This document shows, piece by piece, positions 1-9,141 of a DNA stretch of 64,000 bases. Source of the stretch: Butyricimonas paravirosa (GTDB taxonomy: Bacteria; Bacteroidota; Bacteroidia; Bacteroidales; Marinifilaceae); contig NZ_CP043839.1 of assembly GCF_032878955.1 (NCBI RefSeq), forward strand, positions 5,146,001-5,210,000, in the 5' to 3' direction. Below the pieces are notes generated by a model, which saw only the letters and a program-made list of their open reading frames with translations, had not been told where the DNA came from and made no database searches. Positions within the stretch are counted from its first letter, which is position 1, and every line of letters starts with the position of its first letter. The position numbers and the translations under genes were made by a program.

Positions 1-1
1 A

Positions 2-1150
2 GATTTGGATATAGAGATGTTCCTAAGCCCGGAACAGGTGGCTCAACAGGTTGATCTTTCGGGTGAAAAATATCGTTTCGTGCGTTTGTTGGAACGGGAA
101 AGCGGGGAAAAGACCTTTTTGCGGATTTTCGATGATAGTTACATTTATCCGAGGGAAGGAGAAATCTCCACGGCCATGAAACGTTTGGTGACGAAAGCCC
201 CCAAGGTCGTTTTTCTGACCGGGCACGGGGAACGTGATATTCAACGGGCAGGAGACCGGGACTACTACACGTTTGCCATAGACCCGACCTTCCGTCATTC
301 TTTGATTAATCAAGGGTTTGACGTGGATAGTATTACCTTGATGGGAGATCGGCCGATACCCATGGATATTGACGTGTTGGTTGTTGCAGATTTACAGCGT
401 CCTTTGTCAACAGATGAGTTGGCTCGGCTCGAAGAATACATAGCGAAAGGCGGGAATATTGTTATTGGTGGGGAACCGGGAAAATCGGATTTGATGAATC
501 CTCTTACGGCTTCTCTGGGCGTGAGTTTCCTGCCGGGAACTTTAGTACAACCGACGAAAGCTTACGATGATAATTTGCTGGTTTGCTCTTTTGTTGAGGA
601 GGGTGTGAATGTCGTGACTCCTTTGCGGGGACTATGGCAACAAAAATATGGGGTTACGATGCCGGGAGCAGCCGCGTTAAGTTACAAAAACGGACATGGT
701 TTCAACGTGTATCCGTTGCTAAAGACAAAAGACGAGGGAAGTTGGAACGAGTTAACCACCGTAAATTTTACGGACGAAAAAGCTGTATTAAATCCGGAAA
801 TCGGGGAGCAAGAACAGTCCTACCCGACGATGCTTGCCTTGACTCGTAACGTGGGAGACCGGGAACAGCGGATATTCGTGTTAGGTGATGTTGATTGTAT
901 CAGTAATGCCGAGTTATTGATGTCTAGAGTTGGGATGAAAACGAGTAATTTCTCTTTAATCACGGGTATGTTCCGGTGGTTGAGCTACGGGGAATTCCCG
1001 ATCGTTTTGTCGAATATACCGCCCGTGGATACGGTGTTGGAATTGAGTAAGGACACGGTACCTTATGCGAAATTTGCTTTCACGTGGGGATTACCCATCT
1101 TGTTCGCGTTGGGGTATTTTGGCGTGTGGTTTAAAAGAAGACGGAGATAA
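2..1150 (+). CDS. GldG-like ABC transporter auxiliary protein, 5'-truncated
   Basis: The reading frame is open from the window edge and the true start lies upstream; the TTG at 5 is not a credible start. About 380 C-terminal residues of a GldG-type (ABC_transp_aux) periplasmic domain are present, ending in one membrane segment and an Arg-rich cytoplasmic tail. The whole visible part aligns with the C-terminal half of the next protein: shared landmarks are FLSPE, TGHGERD, a GEPG turn and VLGD-DCISN. GldG proteins partner ABC-2 permeases and an ATPase in gliding and type 9 secretion related exporters; the actual substrate here is unknown. The next gene starts 15 bp downstream, so the two form an operon. 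It is probably a fusion protein like its neighbour, but that part is outside the window. Confidence 0.8.
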   Translation, partial: DLDIEMFLSPEQVAQQVDLSGEKYRFVRLLERESGEKTFLRIFDDSYIYPREGEISTAMKRLVTKAPKVVFLTGHGERDIQRAGDRDYYTFAIDPTFRHSLINQGFDVDSITLMGDRPIPMDIDVLVVADLQRPLSTDELARLEEYIAKGGNIVIGGEPGKSDLMNPLTASLGVSFLPGTLVQPTKAYDDNLLVCSFVEEGVNVVTPLRGLWQQKYGVTMPGAAALSYKNGHGFNVYPLLKTKDEGSWNELTTVNFTDEKAVLNPEIGEQEQSYPTMLALTRNVGDREQRIFVLGDVDCISNAELLMSRVGMKTSNFSLITGMFRWLSYGEFPIVLSNIPPVDTVLELSKDTVPYAKFAFTWGLPILFALGYFGVWFKRRRR

Positions 1151-1165
1151 CGTAATTGTAAACGA

Positions 1166-3466
1166 ATGAGAAAGATATTGAAAATAGCGGGAAATGAGTT
1201 GCGCGCTCTCTTTTGTTCTCCCGTGGCTTGGTTTATTTTAGTGATATTTGCCGTTCAGTCGGGAATGACTTTTACCGACTTGTTCCGGAGTGTTTTGCGA
1301 CAACAATTTATGGGGGAACCGATAGAATATAGTATCACGACGGCTCTGTTAACAGGAATGTCGGGAACATTTACGGTGATACAACAATATTTGTATCTAT
1401 ATGTTCCCTTGTTGACGATGGGATTGATGAGCCGGGAATTTGGTAGCGGTTCGATTAAACTCCTGTACTCGTCCCCCGTGACAGCGGGACAGATCATTTG
1501 GGGAAAATTCCTTTCGATGATGGTTTACGGGTTGATATTGATGGGCGTGTTGCTGGTTCTGGTTCTTTTTGCTTGTTGCACGGTGGAATCATTTGATCTT
1601 TCCGCGGCCTTATCGGGTTTACTCGGATTGTATTTGTTAATGTGTGCTTACGCGGCAATCGGGCTTTATATGTCCAGCCTGACCTCTTATCAGGTTGTGG
1701 CGGCCGTGGGAACGTTGGCCGTGTTAATCGTGCTGAATTTCATCGGTAGTGTGGGGCAGGATATAGCTTTCGTGCGTGAAATCACGTATTGGTTGTCAAT
1801 CAAGGGGCGGGCAACCGTGTTCATTGACGGGTTGATATGTAGTGAGGACTTCCTGTATTTTGTCGTGGTCATTCTCTTTTTCCTGACGTTGGGAATCATG
1901 AAGATCGAGGCTCACCGGGCAAAACGGAGTCAAGTGATGACGGTAGGACGTTATCTTGTTGTGATTGCAGTTACCGTGGCATTGGGGTATATGACTTCTC
2001 GTCCCACGTTTTTATGGTATTATGATGCGACAGCGAGTAAGACGCAAACATTGACTAAAGAAAGTCAAAGTATACTGGAAAGGATGAAAGACGATTTGAC
2101 AATTGTCACTTACGTGAATCTTTTGGGAGATAACTATTCTTACGGGATGCCCCGTTCCCTGAAGAGTGACATGGAAAACTTCAAACCATACATCCGTTTC
2201 AAATCGAATATCGAGCTGAAGTATGTGTATTATTATAAAAAAGCGTCTTCCTACATACGAGAACGGTATGCAGACGTGAGCGACCGGGAGGTGGCCGAAA
2301 AATATGTTGATCAGATGAAATTGAATCTGAAAATGTTTTTATCTCCCGAAGAGATCGAGGCCCAGATTGACCTTGCTCCGGAAGGTTATCGTTTCGTGCG
2401 GCAGTTGGTGTTACCCGACGGTTCTGCCACTTTCCTGCGGTTGTATAATGATATGTTTGTACATCCGATGGAGGCAGAGGTTTCCGCGGCTCTGAAACGC
2501 CTGATCATGGAGGTACCCAAGGTGGCTTGTCTTACGGGACATGGCGAGCGGGATATGAACAACGTGGGAGATCGGGATTATTATGCTTTTGCCAAGAATC
2601 CGACTTTTCGTTATGCTTTAGTAAATAATGGTTTTGATGTGATTGCCTATCGCATGACCGAGGGGGAGGAGATTCCGGAAGATATTCGTATTCTGGTGAT
2701 TGCTGATGTGAAACAACCGTTGACCGAAAGCGAGTTGGAAAAGATTGATCGCTACGTGGCCCGTGGAGGAAATTTGTTGATTGCGGGAGAACCGGGGCGT
2801 CAGGAAGTAATGAATCCTTTGGTGGAACGTTTCGGGGTGCAGTTTATGCCCGGTGTTCTGGTACAACCTAGTCGGGATTTCGATCCGGATCTGATTCGGG
2901 GTGAATTGACAAAAGATGCCGCGGAGATGTCCCTTAACTATGCCGATTTGCAGAAGAAAAAACGGGTGATCACGATGCCCGGAGCCACGGCGTTAAACTA
3001 TACAATGGATAAAGGTTTTATGGTGCGTCCTGTTTTGACCACGCGTGACACGGGATGTTGGAACGAGATAGAAACCCGGGATTTATTGAATGAGCCGGTA
3101 GAACTCAACCCTGTTGTCGGGGAAAAAGAAGGTGTTTACCCGATTGCCTTGGCTTTGAGCCGGAAGATGGGCGACCGGGAACAACGGATTATCGTGTTGG
3201 GAGATGCGGATTGTATCAGTAACTCCGAACTGATGATGTACCGGAAGGGTATCAAAGCGTCCAACTTCTCGTTGATCACGGAGTCCTTCCGTTGGTTGAC
3301 GGATGGGGAATTCCCGGTGAATACCCGTCGTCCCGATTCTGCCGATACCTCGATTTCACTGGAATTGTCATCTATGAAGTGGGTGAAAGTGATGTTCGTG
3401 GGGATATTACCCCTGTTATTAATTGGTTGTGGAATATTAATCTGGCACCGTAGGAGGGGTAGATAA
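1166..3466 (+). CDS. ABC-2 permease fused to GldG-like domain
   Basis: A 766-residue protein. Residues 1 to about 265 contain six or so hydrophobic segments of a GldF/ABC-2 type permease, with MGLMSREFGSGSIKLLYSSP typical of this family. A further membrane segment follows (about 258-275) and then a long soluble GldG-like domain (about 285-735) with TGHGERD and VLGDADCISN. The protein ends with a final membrane helix and HRRRGR. GldF and GldG are separate proteins in gliding bacteria; fusions are common in Bacteroidales. The GldG part is a paralogue of the preceding truncated gene, a tandem duplication. The next permease starts 1 bp after the stop, so translation is probably coupled. The ATPase subunit is not in the window and presumably lies upstream. 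Confidence 0.85.
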   Translation: MRKILKIAGNELRALFCSPVAWFILVIFAVQSGMTFTDLFRSVLRQQFMGEPIEYSITTALLTGMSGTFTVIQQYLYLYVPLLTMGLMSREFGSGSIKLLYSSPVTAGQIIWGKFLSMMVYGLILMGVLLVLVLFACCTVESFDLSAALSGLLGLYLLMCAYAAIGLYMSSLTSYQVVAAVGTLAVLIVLNFIGSVGQDIAFVREITYWLSIKGRATVFIDGLICSEDFLYFVVVILFFLTLGIMKIEAHRAKRSQVMTVGRYLVVIAVTVALGYMTSRPTFLWYYDATASKTQTLTKESQSILERMKDDLTIVTYVNLLGDNYSYGMPRSLKSDMENFKPYIRFKSNIELKYVYYYKKASSYIRERYADVSDREVAEKYVDQMKLNLKMFLSPEEIEAQIDLAPEGYRFVRQLVLPDGSATFLRLYNDMFVHPMEAEVSAALKRLIMEVPKVACLTGHGERDMNNVGDRDYYAFAKNPTFRYALVNNGFDVIAYRMTEGEEIPEDIRILVIADVKQPLTESELEKIDRYVARGGNLLIAGEPGRQEVMNPLVERFGVQFMPGVLVQPSRDFDPDLIRGELTKDAAEMSLNYADLQKKKRVITMPGATALNYTMDKGFMVRPVLTTRDTGCWNEIETRDLLNEPVELNPVVGEKEGVYPIALALSRKMGDREQRIIVLGDADCISNSELMMYRKGIKASNFSLITESFRWLTDGEFPVNTRRPDSADTSISLELSSMKWVKVMFVGILPLLLIGCGILIWHRRRGR

Positions 3467-3467
3467 A

Positions 3468-6400
3468 ATGAATATGCGTAACGTGAATATCGTGGCTCGC
3501 TATGAGTCTAAATTGTTAAGACGAGATATTGTTTTTCTGGGATTTGTAGTGATTGCCCTTGTCGGTATTTCGTTATGGCAGATGATAAAGCAAGGAAGAG
3601 TAAATGTGTTTTGGTATAAAGTGGCTCTTCCTTCCTCTTTTCCTTTTTTTAGTATGTATTACTATAACCTGGTACAAGTCCTGATTGCTTTGTTTGTGTG
3701 CATGGAGGTCGTGTACCGGGAAAGGAAAAAAGACGCGATGGAAGTATTCCTGTGCCGACCGTTTCGGAACAGTGAATACTGCATCGGTCGTTTTCTAGGA
3801 ATATTCAGGATGTTCCTTTTCGTGAATATATGCGTGCTGTTGGTATGTATGTATATAAACTTTTGGGTTGTAGGAGCCCCTTTTAACGTGTGGATTTATG
3901 TTTTCTATCTGTTTACTTTGTCCATCCCGACTTTAATTTTTGTATTGGGCTGTGCGTTGAGTATATCGGCAATGGTCAAAAATCGTCCGCTATCTGTTTT
4001 AGTTCTGGGACTTTTGGGATTGGGTGTATATTTCTATTTGGATGAGTGGCAGTTTGGAGCGTTTGACTTTTGGGGCAGGAATTTGCCGAATATGTTTTCG
4101 GACGTGGTAGGACACCCTGATTTGAAGGGGTATTTGCTGCATCGCTTGACTTATACCGGGTTGGGTGTTGCCGGAGTTTTATTCTGGGTTGCTAACATGA
4201 AACGTCTGCGGGACCATAAAGAACATCAAGGATTGCAATGGGGAAGTGGGGGAGTGGTTGTATTGTGCAGCGTGATCTGTTTGTTTTTATATTGGGATGC
4301 AATTCGGCAGAGGGAGTGCCGTTCAGAAGAGTATAGGCAAGCTTATGTCGAATATCAATCCCGACCTAAAGCACGGGTTACCAACCATGAAATCTCCTAC
4401 GAGTGGAAGGATGGAGAGATGTGGTTGGATAGCAGGATGACCTTACAGAATCGGAATCAGGAAAGGCTCTCGGAGATCGTGTTGTACCTGAATCCTTCGT
4501 TAGAGATTTATTCTCTAAAGGAGGCAGGTAACGATATGGGTTATCACCGGGATCAGCAGGTTGTCGTGCTTGAACGCCAGCTTTTGCCGGGTGATACCAT
4601 TTCTTTGCATCTCTCCTATAAAGGTAAAATTGATGAGGCGATATGCTACTTGGATGTGCCTTTTGAAGAGCGGCATAATGTAGGAAGGTATGATCCCGGA
4701 AAGCGACGTGGATTATTCAATTTCGGAACTCGTTTTGCTTATCTGGGAGAAAACTATACCTTGTTACACCCGGAAATTCTTTGGTACCCGGTAGCTGTCC
4801 CCCCGATCAATATGGTATCACCATACGCTCGTGAAATAAATTTTTCGGAATATACTCTGCGGGTAAAAACACGGGATGGACAACAGGTTCTATCGCAAGG
4901 CGAGCCGGAATACGGAACAGGTGAAGTATTTTTCAAGAATCGGCAGAAATTACCCGGGATAACGCTTTGTATCGGGAACTACCATAAGAAAGAAATCGAG
5001 ATCGGTAATCTTCATGTGGAATTTTATTATTTCCCCGACCATGAATTGTTTTTCGAGGGGTATACTGAAATTCAGGGAGAGAAATTGAGCAAGGTATTGG
5101 CCATGCTCAAAGGACGTTTGGAGGCAAGAATCGGGCGGGGCTACCCGTTTCAAAAATTGATGTTGGTAGAAAGTCCTCTCTCGTTTGTTTCTTTTTTACG
5201 GAAATGGAAAACGGGTAGCGAATTTGTCCAGCCTGAATTTGTTTTTTTGGGAGAACGGGCAGCAAGTATTCCTTCCTACGTTCCGATGACTGTTGCGAAA
5301 AAATTTGCAAAGGAAAGACAGGAGAATTTGGATGATCCGGAAGGGATTTATAGTGTTGAACGTATGGGATTGCAATCTAACGTCACGTTGCTTCAACAAA
5401 AGTTACATGACATTTTGCCTATGTATTACGATTTCACGGGATTCTTGTCTTCAGGTACTTATCCGGCAGCCAATATGCTACTTAGCAAAATGTTTATTTC
5501 TAAAAAGAAATATACAATAGGAAATACCGGTCTCAGACCGGATGATATGTTAGCTATTGATTGTTTAAAGCAAGCCAGCTTGAAGGAAATTCTTTCTAAC
5601 GATTCGTTACCGGATAAAGTACAGGCAAGAATTTTCGAGTTGGAAGCAGGAGCATTGGCAGCTTATTTATCTACTTCTGTTGCCCCCGAAAAGTTGTACC
5701 AATTCTCGGAACAGCTCTCTTCCGGCACTCAATTTGAAGAAATTACTTTAGAACAGATCGCTCGGAATTTTCAGACTGATCTAGGGGTTGATTTACTTCC
5801 GTTTATGGATAAATTATACCAACGGGAGGGACTCCCGTCTTTTGATATAAGAGATATTCAGGTGCAGCAAATTATTACGGATGGCTTCCCGAAATATCAA
5901 GTCGGTTTTAAAGTATGGAATATGTCGGATATGGATGGGGTTATATCAATTCTTGCTGATGATGAAACGGTGGATGAATTTATGTCGAAACGAGAAGGAG
6001 GCATTGCCGTGGATTTTAATATGCCCCTGAGAGAGAAATATTACATGATTCCGGCCGGGGTATGCAAGGAGGTAAAATTTATCATGAACGGGGATCATGG
6101 TTACATCGGGACGAATTTGGCGGCTAATTTTCCCGGTGATTATAATATTCCTTTAGTAAAAGAAGGAATTTCCAAAATAAGGGAAGGCATGGAGGGCATT
6201 TGGGATATTGATCGTCGTTTCTTCGAAAATTCCGGCGAGATCATTGTTGATAACCGGAGTGAACAATTCCAGTTGATTGATTCCGGGGAGCGGAAAAGAT
6301 TACCGTTCTTGACAAAGGAGCGTAAATCGACTTTTAAGGCGTCATTGGAGAAGAAGGAATGGACAGAAATGTTCACGGCAGAAAGCTATGGAATCCCCGT

Positions 6401-6827
6401 GCGGAGTGCTTTTGGTAAAGTTTCCGGAACCGGGGCGGGAAAGGCTATCTGGACGGCAGATATAAAGGAAGCCGGGAAATATGAAGTCTTTTTTTATCAT
6501 CAGGTTTCATCACTTACTTATCCCCCGATTAGTTCCGTTTTCACGGGTTCTTTGCTGCATTACAAGGTATGTAATAGCTTGATGGAAAAAGAGGTGATCG
6601 TGGAAGCGGATATTATTCCGGTCGGGTGGGTTTCCTTGGGAAAATTCGATTTTCCGGTCGGGCAGGCTCAAGTGATTCTGGATGACAGGGGTGGGGAGAT
6701 CAAGGCTGATGCAGAGGATAAAAGTGCCGGTTTAGTGCAAGTTCATGGCGTGCCGGATGATAAATTACCAGTTAAGAAGCAACTGATCATTGCTGATGCC
6801 GTGAAACTGGTGCGTGTGAAGGAGTAG
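3468..6827 (+). CDS. ABC permease fused to M1-peptidase-like domain lacking HEXXH
   Basis: A protein of 1119 residues (1117 if the ATG at 3474 is used). The first 290 or so residues hold about seven hydrophobic segments (for example around 21-37, 115-140, 145-170, 180-195 and 265-280), an ABC-2 type permease. The remaining 800 residues resemble the M1-aminopeptidase-like domain fused to permeases in Bacteroidota, including the beta-rich N-terminal portion and a HPEILWYPVAVPP segment. No HEXXH motif occurs anywhere in the protein; the region where it is expected reads MYYDFTGFLSSG. The domain is therefore probably not a working metallopeptidase and may serve as a scaffold or binding module. 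It is the third gene of the permease operon. The fold assignment is from memory of the family, not from a search. Confidence 0.75.
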   Translation: MNMRNVNIVARYESKLLRRDIVFLGFVVIALVGISLWQMIKQGRVNVFWYKVALPSSFPFFSMYYYNLVQVLIALFVCMEVVYRERKKDAMEVFLCRPFRNSEYCIGRFLGIFRMFLFVNICVLLVCMYINFWVVGAPFNVWIYVFYLFTLSIPTLIFVLGCALSISAMVKNRPLSVLVLGLLGLGVYFYLDEWQFGAFDFWGRNLPNMFSDVVGHPDLKGYLLHRLTYTGLGVAGVLFWVANMKRLRDHKEHQGLQWGSGGVVVLCSVICLFLYWDAIRQRECRSEEYRQAYVEYQSRPKARVTNHEISYEWKDGEMWLDSRMTLQNRNQERLSEIVLYLNPSLEIYSLKEAGNDMGYHRDQQVVVLERQLLPGDTISLHLSYKGKIDEAICYLDVPFEERHNVGRYDPGKRRGLFNFGTRFAYLGENYTLLHPEILWYPVAVPPINMVSPYAREINFSEYTLRVKTRDGQQVLSQGEPEYGTGEVFFKNRQKLPGITLCIGNYHKKEIEIGNLHVEFYYFPDHELFFEGYTEIQGEKLSKVLAMLKGRLEARIGRGYPFQKLMLVESPLSFVSFLRKWKTGSEFVQPEFVFLGERAASIPSYVPMTVAKKFAKERQENLDDPEGIYSVERMGLQSNVTLLQQKLHDILPMYYDFTGFLSSGTYPAANMLLSKMFISKKKYTIGNTGLRPDDMLAIDCLKQASLKEILSNDSLPDKVQARIFELEAGALAAYLSTSVAPEKLYQFSEQLSSGTQFEEITLEQIARNFQTDLGVDLLPFMDKLYQREGLPSFDIRDIQVQQIITDGFPKYQVGFKVWNMSDMDGVISILADDETVDEFMSKREGGIAVDFNMPLREKYYMIPAGVCKEVKFIMNGDHGYIGTNLAANFPGDYNIPLVKEGISKIREGMEGIWDIDRRFFENSGEIIVDNRSEQFQLIDSGERKRLPFLTKERKSTFKASLEKKEWTEMFTAESYGIPVRSAFGKVSGTGAGKAIWTADIKEAGKYEVFFYHQVSSLTYPPISSVFTGSLLHYKVCNSLMEKEVIVEADIIPVGWVSLGKFDFPVGQAQVILDDRGGEIKADAEDKSAGLVQVHGVPDDKLPVKKQLIIADAVKLVRVKE

Positions 6828-6841
6828 TTTGTCATTTAGGA

Positions 6842-6872
6842 TTTGAAACCTGTTATATTTTTCGTAATTTTG
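6842..6872 (+). promoter_or_regulatory. Bacteroidota housekeeping promoter for the DJ-1 gene
   Basis: TTTG at 6842-6845, a 19-bp spacer, then TAATTTTG at 6865-6872 match the -33 TTTG / -7 TAnnTTTG consensus exactly. The predicted transcription start is near 6879, 20 bp before the ATG. Confidence 0.75.
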
Positions 6873-6898
6873 GAGAATCATTTAAAACTACAAGAATT

Positions 6899-7450
6899 AT
6901 GAGAAAGTCATTTTTATTTTTAGCGGATGGTTTTGAGGAGGTAGAAGCTCTCGGGGTTGTAGATGTTTTACGTCGGGGAACGATCGAAGTGAAAACGGTT
7001 TCTATTTCCGATAAGAAAGAGGTTACAGGCGCGCATGGAGTTCCTGTGGTGGCCGATCTTTTGTTGAGTGACGTGAAAGAAGAAGAGGTGGAATTCTTGA
7101 TTTGTCCGGGCGGAATGCCGGGAGCCAAGAATCTGGGAGATTGTACGGCATTGGTGCAAATGATTCAGAAACACTTTGACAAAGGTGGTTACGTGGCGGC
7201 TATTTGTGCAGCTCCGGCTTTGGTGTTGAGTAAGATAAAAATGAACAAAAGATATACAATGACTTGCTATCCGGGATTTGAAGAATATTTACCGGGTGCC
7301 GAAATGCAACCTCATGGCGTGGTGGTTGATGGTAACGTGATCACGGGTAGAGGTCCGGCGTATGCTTTCAAATTCGGTCTGGCTATTTTGGAGCAATTAA
7401 CTTCCAAGAAAGTGGCTGAAGAAGTTGCGGCTGGAATGTTACTGGATTAA
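6899..7450 (+). CDS. DJ-1/PfpI family protein (YajL-like)
   Basis: A 183-residue DJ-1 family protein, the normal length. The conserved N-terminal acidic site is in LADGFEEVEA (Glu near residue 15-16), the nucleophile-elbow cysteine is in AICAAPALVL (about residue 103), and the GRGPAYAFKF segment near 148 is typical. Family members act as cysteine-dependent chaperones or glyoxalase/deglycase-like stress proteins; the exact activity cannot be told from sequence. It is preceded by its own consensus promoter, and the next gene begins 1 bp after its stop. Confidence 0.9.
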   Translation: MRKSFLFLADGFEEVEALGVVDVLRRGTIEVKTVSISDKKEVTGAHGVPVVADLLLSDVKEEEVEFLICPGGMPGAKNLGDCTALVQMIQKHFDKGGYVAAICAAPALVLSKIKMNKRYTMTCYPGFEEYLPGAEMQPHGVVVDGNVITGRGPAYAFKFGLAILEQLTSKKVAEEVAAGMLLD

Positions 7451-7451
7451 T

Positions 7452-8273
7452 ATGAAAAATTGCATTACCCTCTGCATCGTCCTGTTTTGTTGTCTGCAAG
7501 GGATAGGGCAGAACACTTTGCTCCGGGCGGATGGAAAAGAAATCCATACCCGGATTGTTCCCCCCGAGGGATACGCGAGGGTAAACGTGAAGGAAGGTTC
7601 TTTTGGTGAATACCTGAGGAACCTTCCTTTGCGTTCTCACGGGACTAAAGTGCATTATTTCGATGGCCGGGAGAAATGGAACCGGAGCGTGTATTGTGCC
7701 GTGGTGGATATGGAGATCGGTAAGCGGGATTTGCAACAATGTGCCGATGCCGTGATTCGTTTGCGGGCGGAATATCTGTATAAGCATAAAGCGTATGACC
7801 GGATCCACTTTAACTTCACGAACGGTTTCCGTGCCGATTACACGAAATGGGCAGAAGGTTACCGGATCAGCGTGAAAGGAAATCAAGTTTCCTGGTACAA
7901 ATCCAAAGAAAAAGACTACTCTTATAAAACTTTTAGAGCCTATCTGGACGTGGTGTTCGCTTATGCCGGGACTTTATCTTTGGCGAAGGAATTAACGTCC
8001 GTACCGGTGACTTCCATGCAGATCGGGGACGTGCTTATTCAAGGCGGTTCACCCGGGCACGCGGTCATCGTGGTCGATATGGCAGAGAATCCCGCAACAG
8101 GAGAAAAGTTGTATTTGCTGGCCCAAAGCTATATGCCGGCTCAAGATATTCAAGTGCTGGAGAACCCGAAAGAGCGTGATAAATCCCCGTGGTACACCCT
8201 CAAGGGAGAGGGCTGTATTTTGACTCCGGAATGGAGATTTACTTCAGCGAACCTGAAACGTTTTAAAGATTAG
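7452..8273 (+). CDS. Exported DUF4846 family protein
   Basis: The ATG at 7452 is preferred over an in-frame upstream codon at 7425 because it gives a clean signal peptide (MKNCITLCIVLFCCLQGIGQ) and avoids overlap with the DJ-1 gene. The mature protein of about 250 residues resembles DUF4846: LLRADGKEIHTRIVPPEGY, a DGREKWN motif, WYKSK, and a C-terminal QIGDVLIQGG-PGHAVIVVDMA segment that looks like an NlpC/P60-like His-containing site. The function of DUF4846 is unknown. It converges with the next minus-strand gene and overlaps its 3' end by 11 bp. Confidence 0.8.
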   Translation: MKNCITLCIVLFCCLQGIGQNTLLRADGKEIHTRIVPPEGYARVNVKEGSFGEYLRNLPLRSHGTKVHYFDGREKWNRSVYCAVVDMEIGKRDLQQCADAVIRLRAEYLYKHKAYDRIHFNFTNGFRADYTKWAEGYRISVKGNQVSWYKSKEKDYSYKTFRAYLDVVFAYAGTLSLAKELTSVPVTSMQIGDVLIQGGSPGHAVIVVDMAENPATGEKLYLLAQSYMPAQDIQVLENPKERDKSPWYTLKGEGCILTPEWRFTSANLKRFKD

Positions 8274-9045
8274 AACGGTTGTATTTCTCAAAAGCCCCCA
8301 ACCCGAAAAGTGAAAAATCATAGCGAATCGGATCGACAGGATCCATTTCCCGGAGACGTGCAGTAAGTTCTTCCACGGCTTTCCGGTCATTCTGGTTACG
8401 GGTAAGCAGGCCTAGTTGCCGACTCACGTTACCCGTGTGCAAGTCAAGCGGAATCAATAGGGCAGAAGTGGGAATATCTTTCCACAGGCCGAAATCCACC
8501 TCTCCGTCGTGTCTTACCATCCAGCGCAGAAACATATTTACCCTCTTCGCTGCTGAACCTTTCTCCACGTTAGCGATATGTCGCAGTACTCTTGTCTCGG
8601 CAGGTAAAGAGGTGAAAACAGAATACCACTCTTTTAGAACTTCAAACATATCTTGATGCTTTTGGTAGGCCCGTGTGAAAACGGTTTCCAATCCCCCGTG
8701 ATGGCGATAAATATTCGCTAGCGATTTCAAAAAGTAAACACAATCGTAGCTATTAAACGTGCGGTGCTTGAAATTGCAGAAACGTTCGTAGTCTTGGTCT
8801 TCCGCCTGCATCACGAAATCATAGGGTGCATAATCCATTAATTGCATCAACTCCTTGCATTTCTTGATAATCGTGGGCCGCTGTCCCCATGCTAATGATG
8901 CTGCCAGAAATCCGGCAATTTCGATGTCCTCTTTTTCTTCGAAACACTTCGGTATCTGAATCGGATCGGTTTCTATAAAGAATTCCGATTTATTGTATTC
9001 TAAATACTTCTCGTCAAGTAATTGTTTTAAGTCTTTGGAAAACAC
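8263..9045 (-). CDS. TIGR02757 family conserved protein (DUF2400)
   Basis: A 260-residue protein that I recognise as the Bacteroidota/Spirochaete TIGR02757 (DUF2400) family. It has FLAASLAWGQRPTII near the N-terminus, a FKHRTFNSYDCVYFLKSL segment, and a C-terminal PLDLHTGNVSRQLGLL motif. No biochemical role is established for the family; the C-terminal half resembles helix-hairpin-helix DNA glycosylase-like folds, which is only suggestive. It has no signal peptide and is probably cytoplasmic. A repeat-bearing 96-bp gap separates it from mnmD, which lies downstream in the window but upstream in coordinate terms of transcription. Confidence 0.85.
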   Translation of the reverse strand: MFSKDLKQLLDEKYLEYNKSEFFIETDPIQIPKCFEEKEDIEIAGFLAASLAWGQRPTIIKKCKELMQLMDYAPYDFVMQAEDQDYERFCNFKHRTFNSYDCVYFLKSLANIYRHHGGLETVFTRAYQKHQDMFEVLKEWYSVFTSLPAETRVLRHIANVEKGSAAKRVNMFLRWMVRHDGEVDFGLWKDIPTSALLIPLDLHTGNVSRQLGLLTRNQNDRKAVEELTARLREMDPVDPIRYDFSLFGLGAFEKYNRSNL

Positions 9046-9062
9046 GGGGCAAAATTTAAAAT

Positions 9063-9096
9063 ATTCTGTGATTGTCGATTCAATGATTCTGTGATT
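9063..9096. repeat. Intergenic repeat, two direct copies of ATTCTGTGATT
   Basis: ATTCTGTGATT occurs at 9063-9073 and 9086-9096. The 29 bases at 9068-9096 match the reverse complement of 56012-56040 at 27 of 29 positions, so this is the same repeat unit found at 55974 and 61377. The rest of the 9046-9141 gap is AT-rich with several GAAATC/AAATCG words and no gene. Confidence 0.65.
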
Positions 9097-9141
9097 TTAG
9101 AAACATCTGATCGGAAATCATGAAATCGCTAAATCGTGAAA

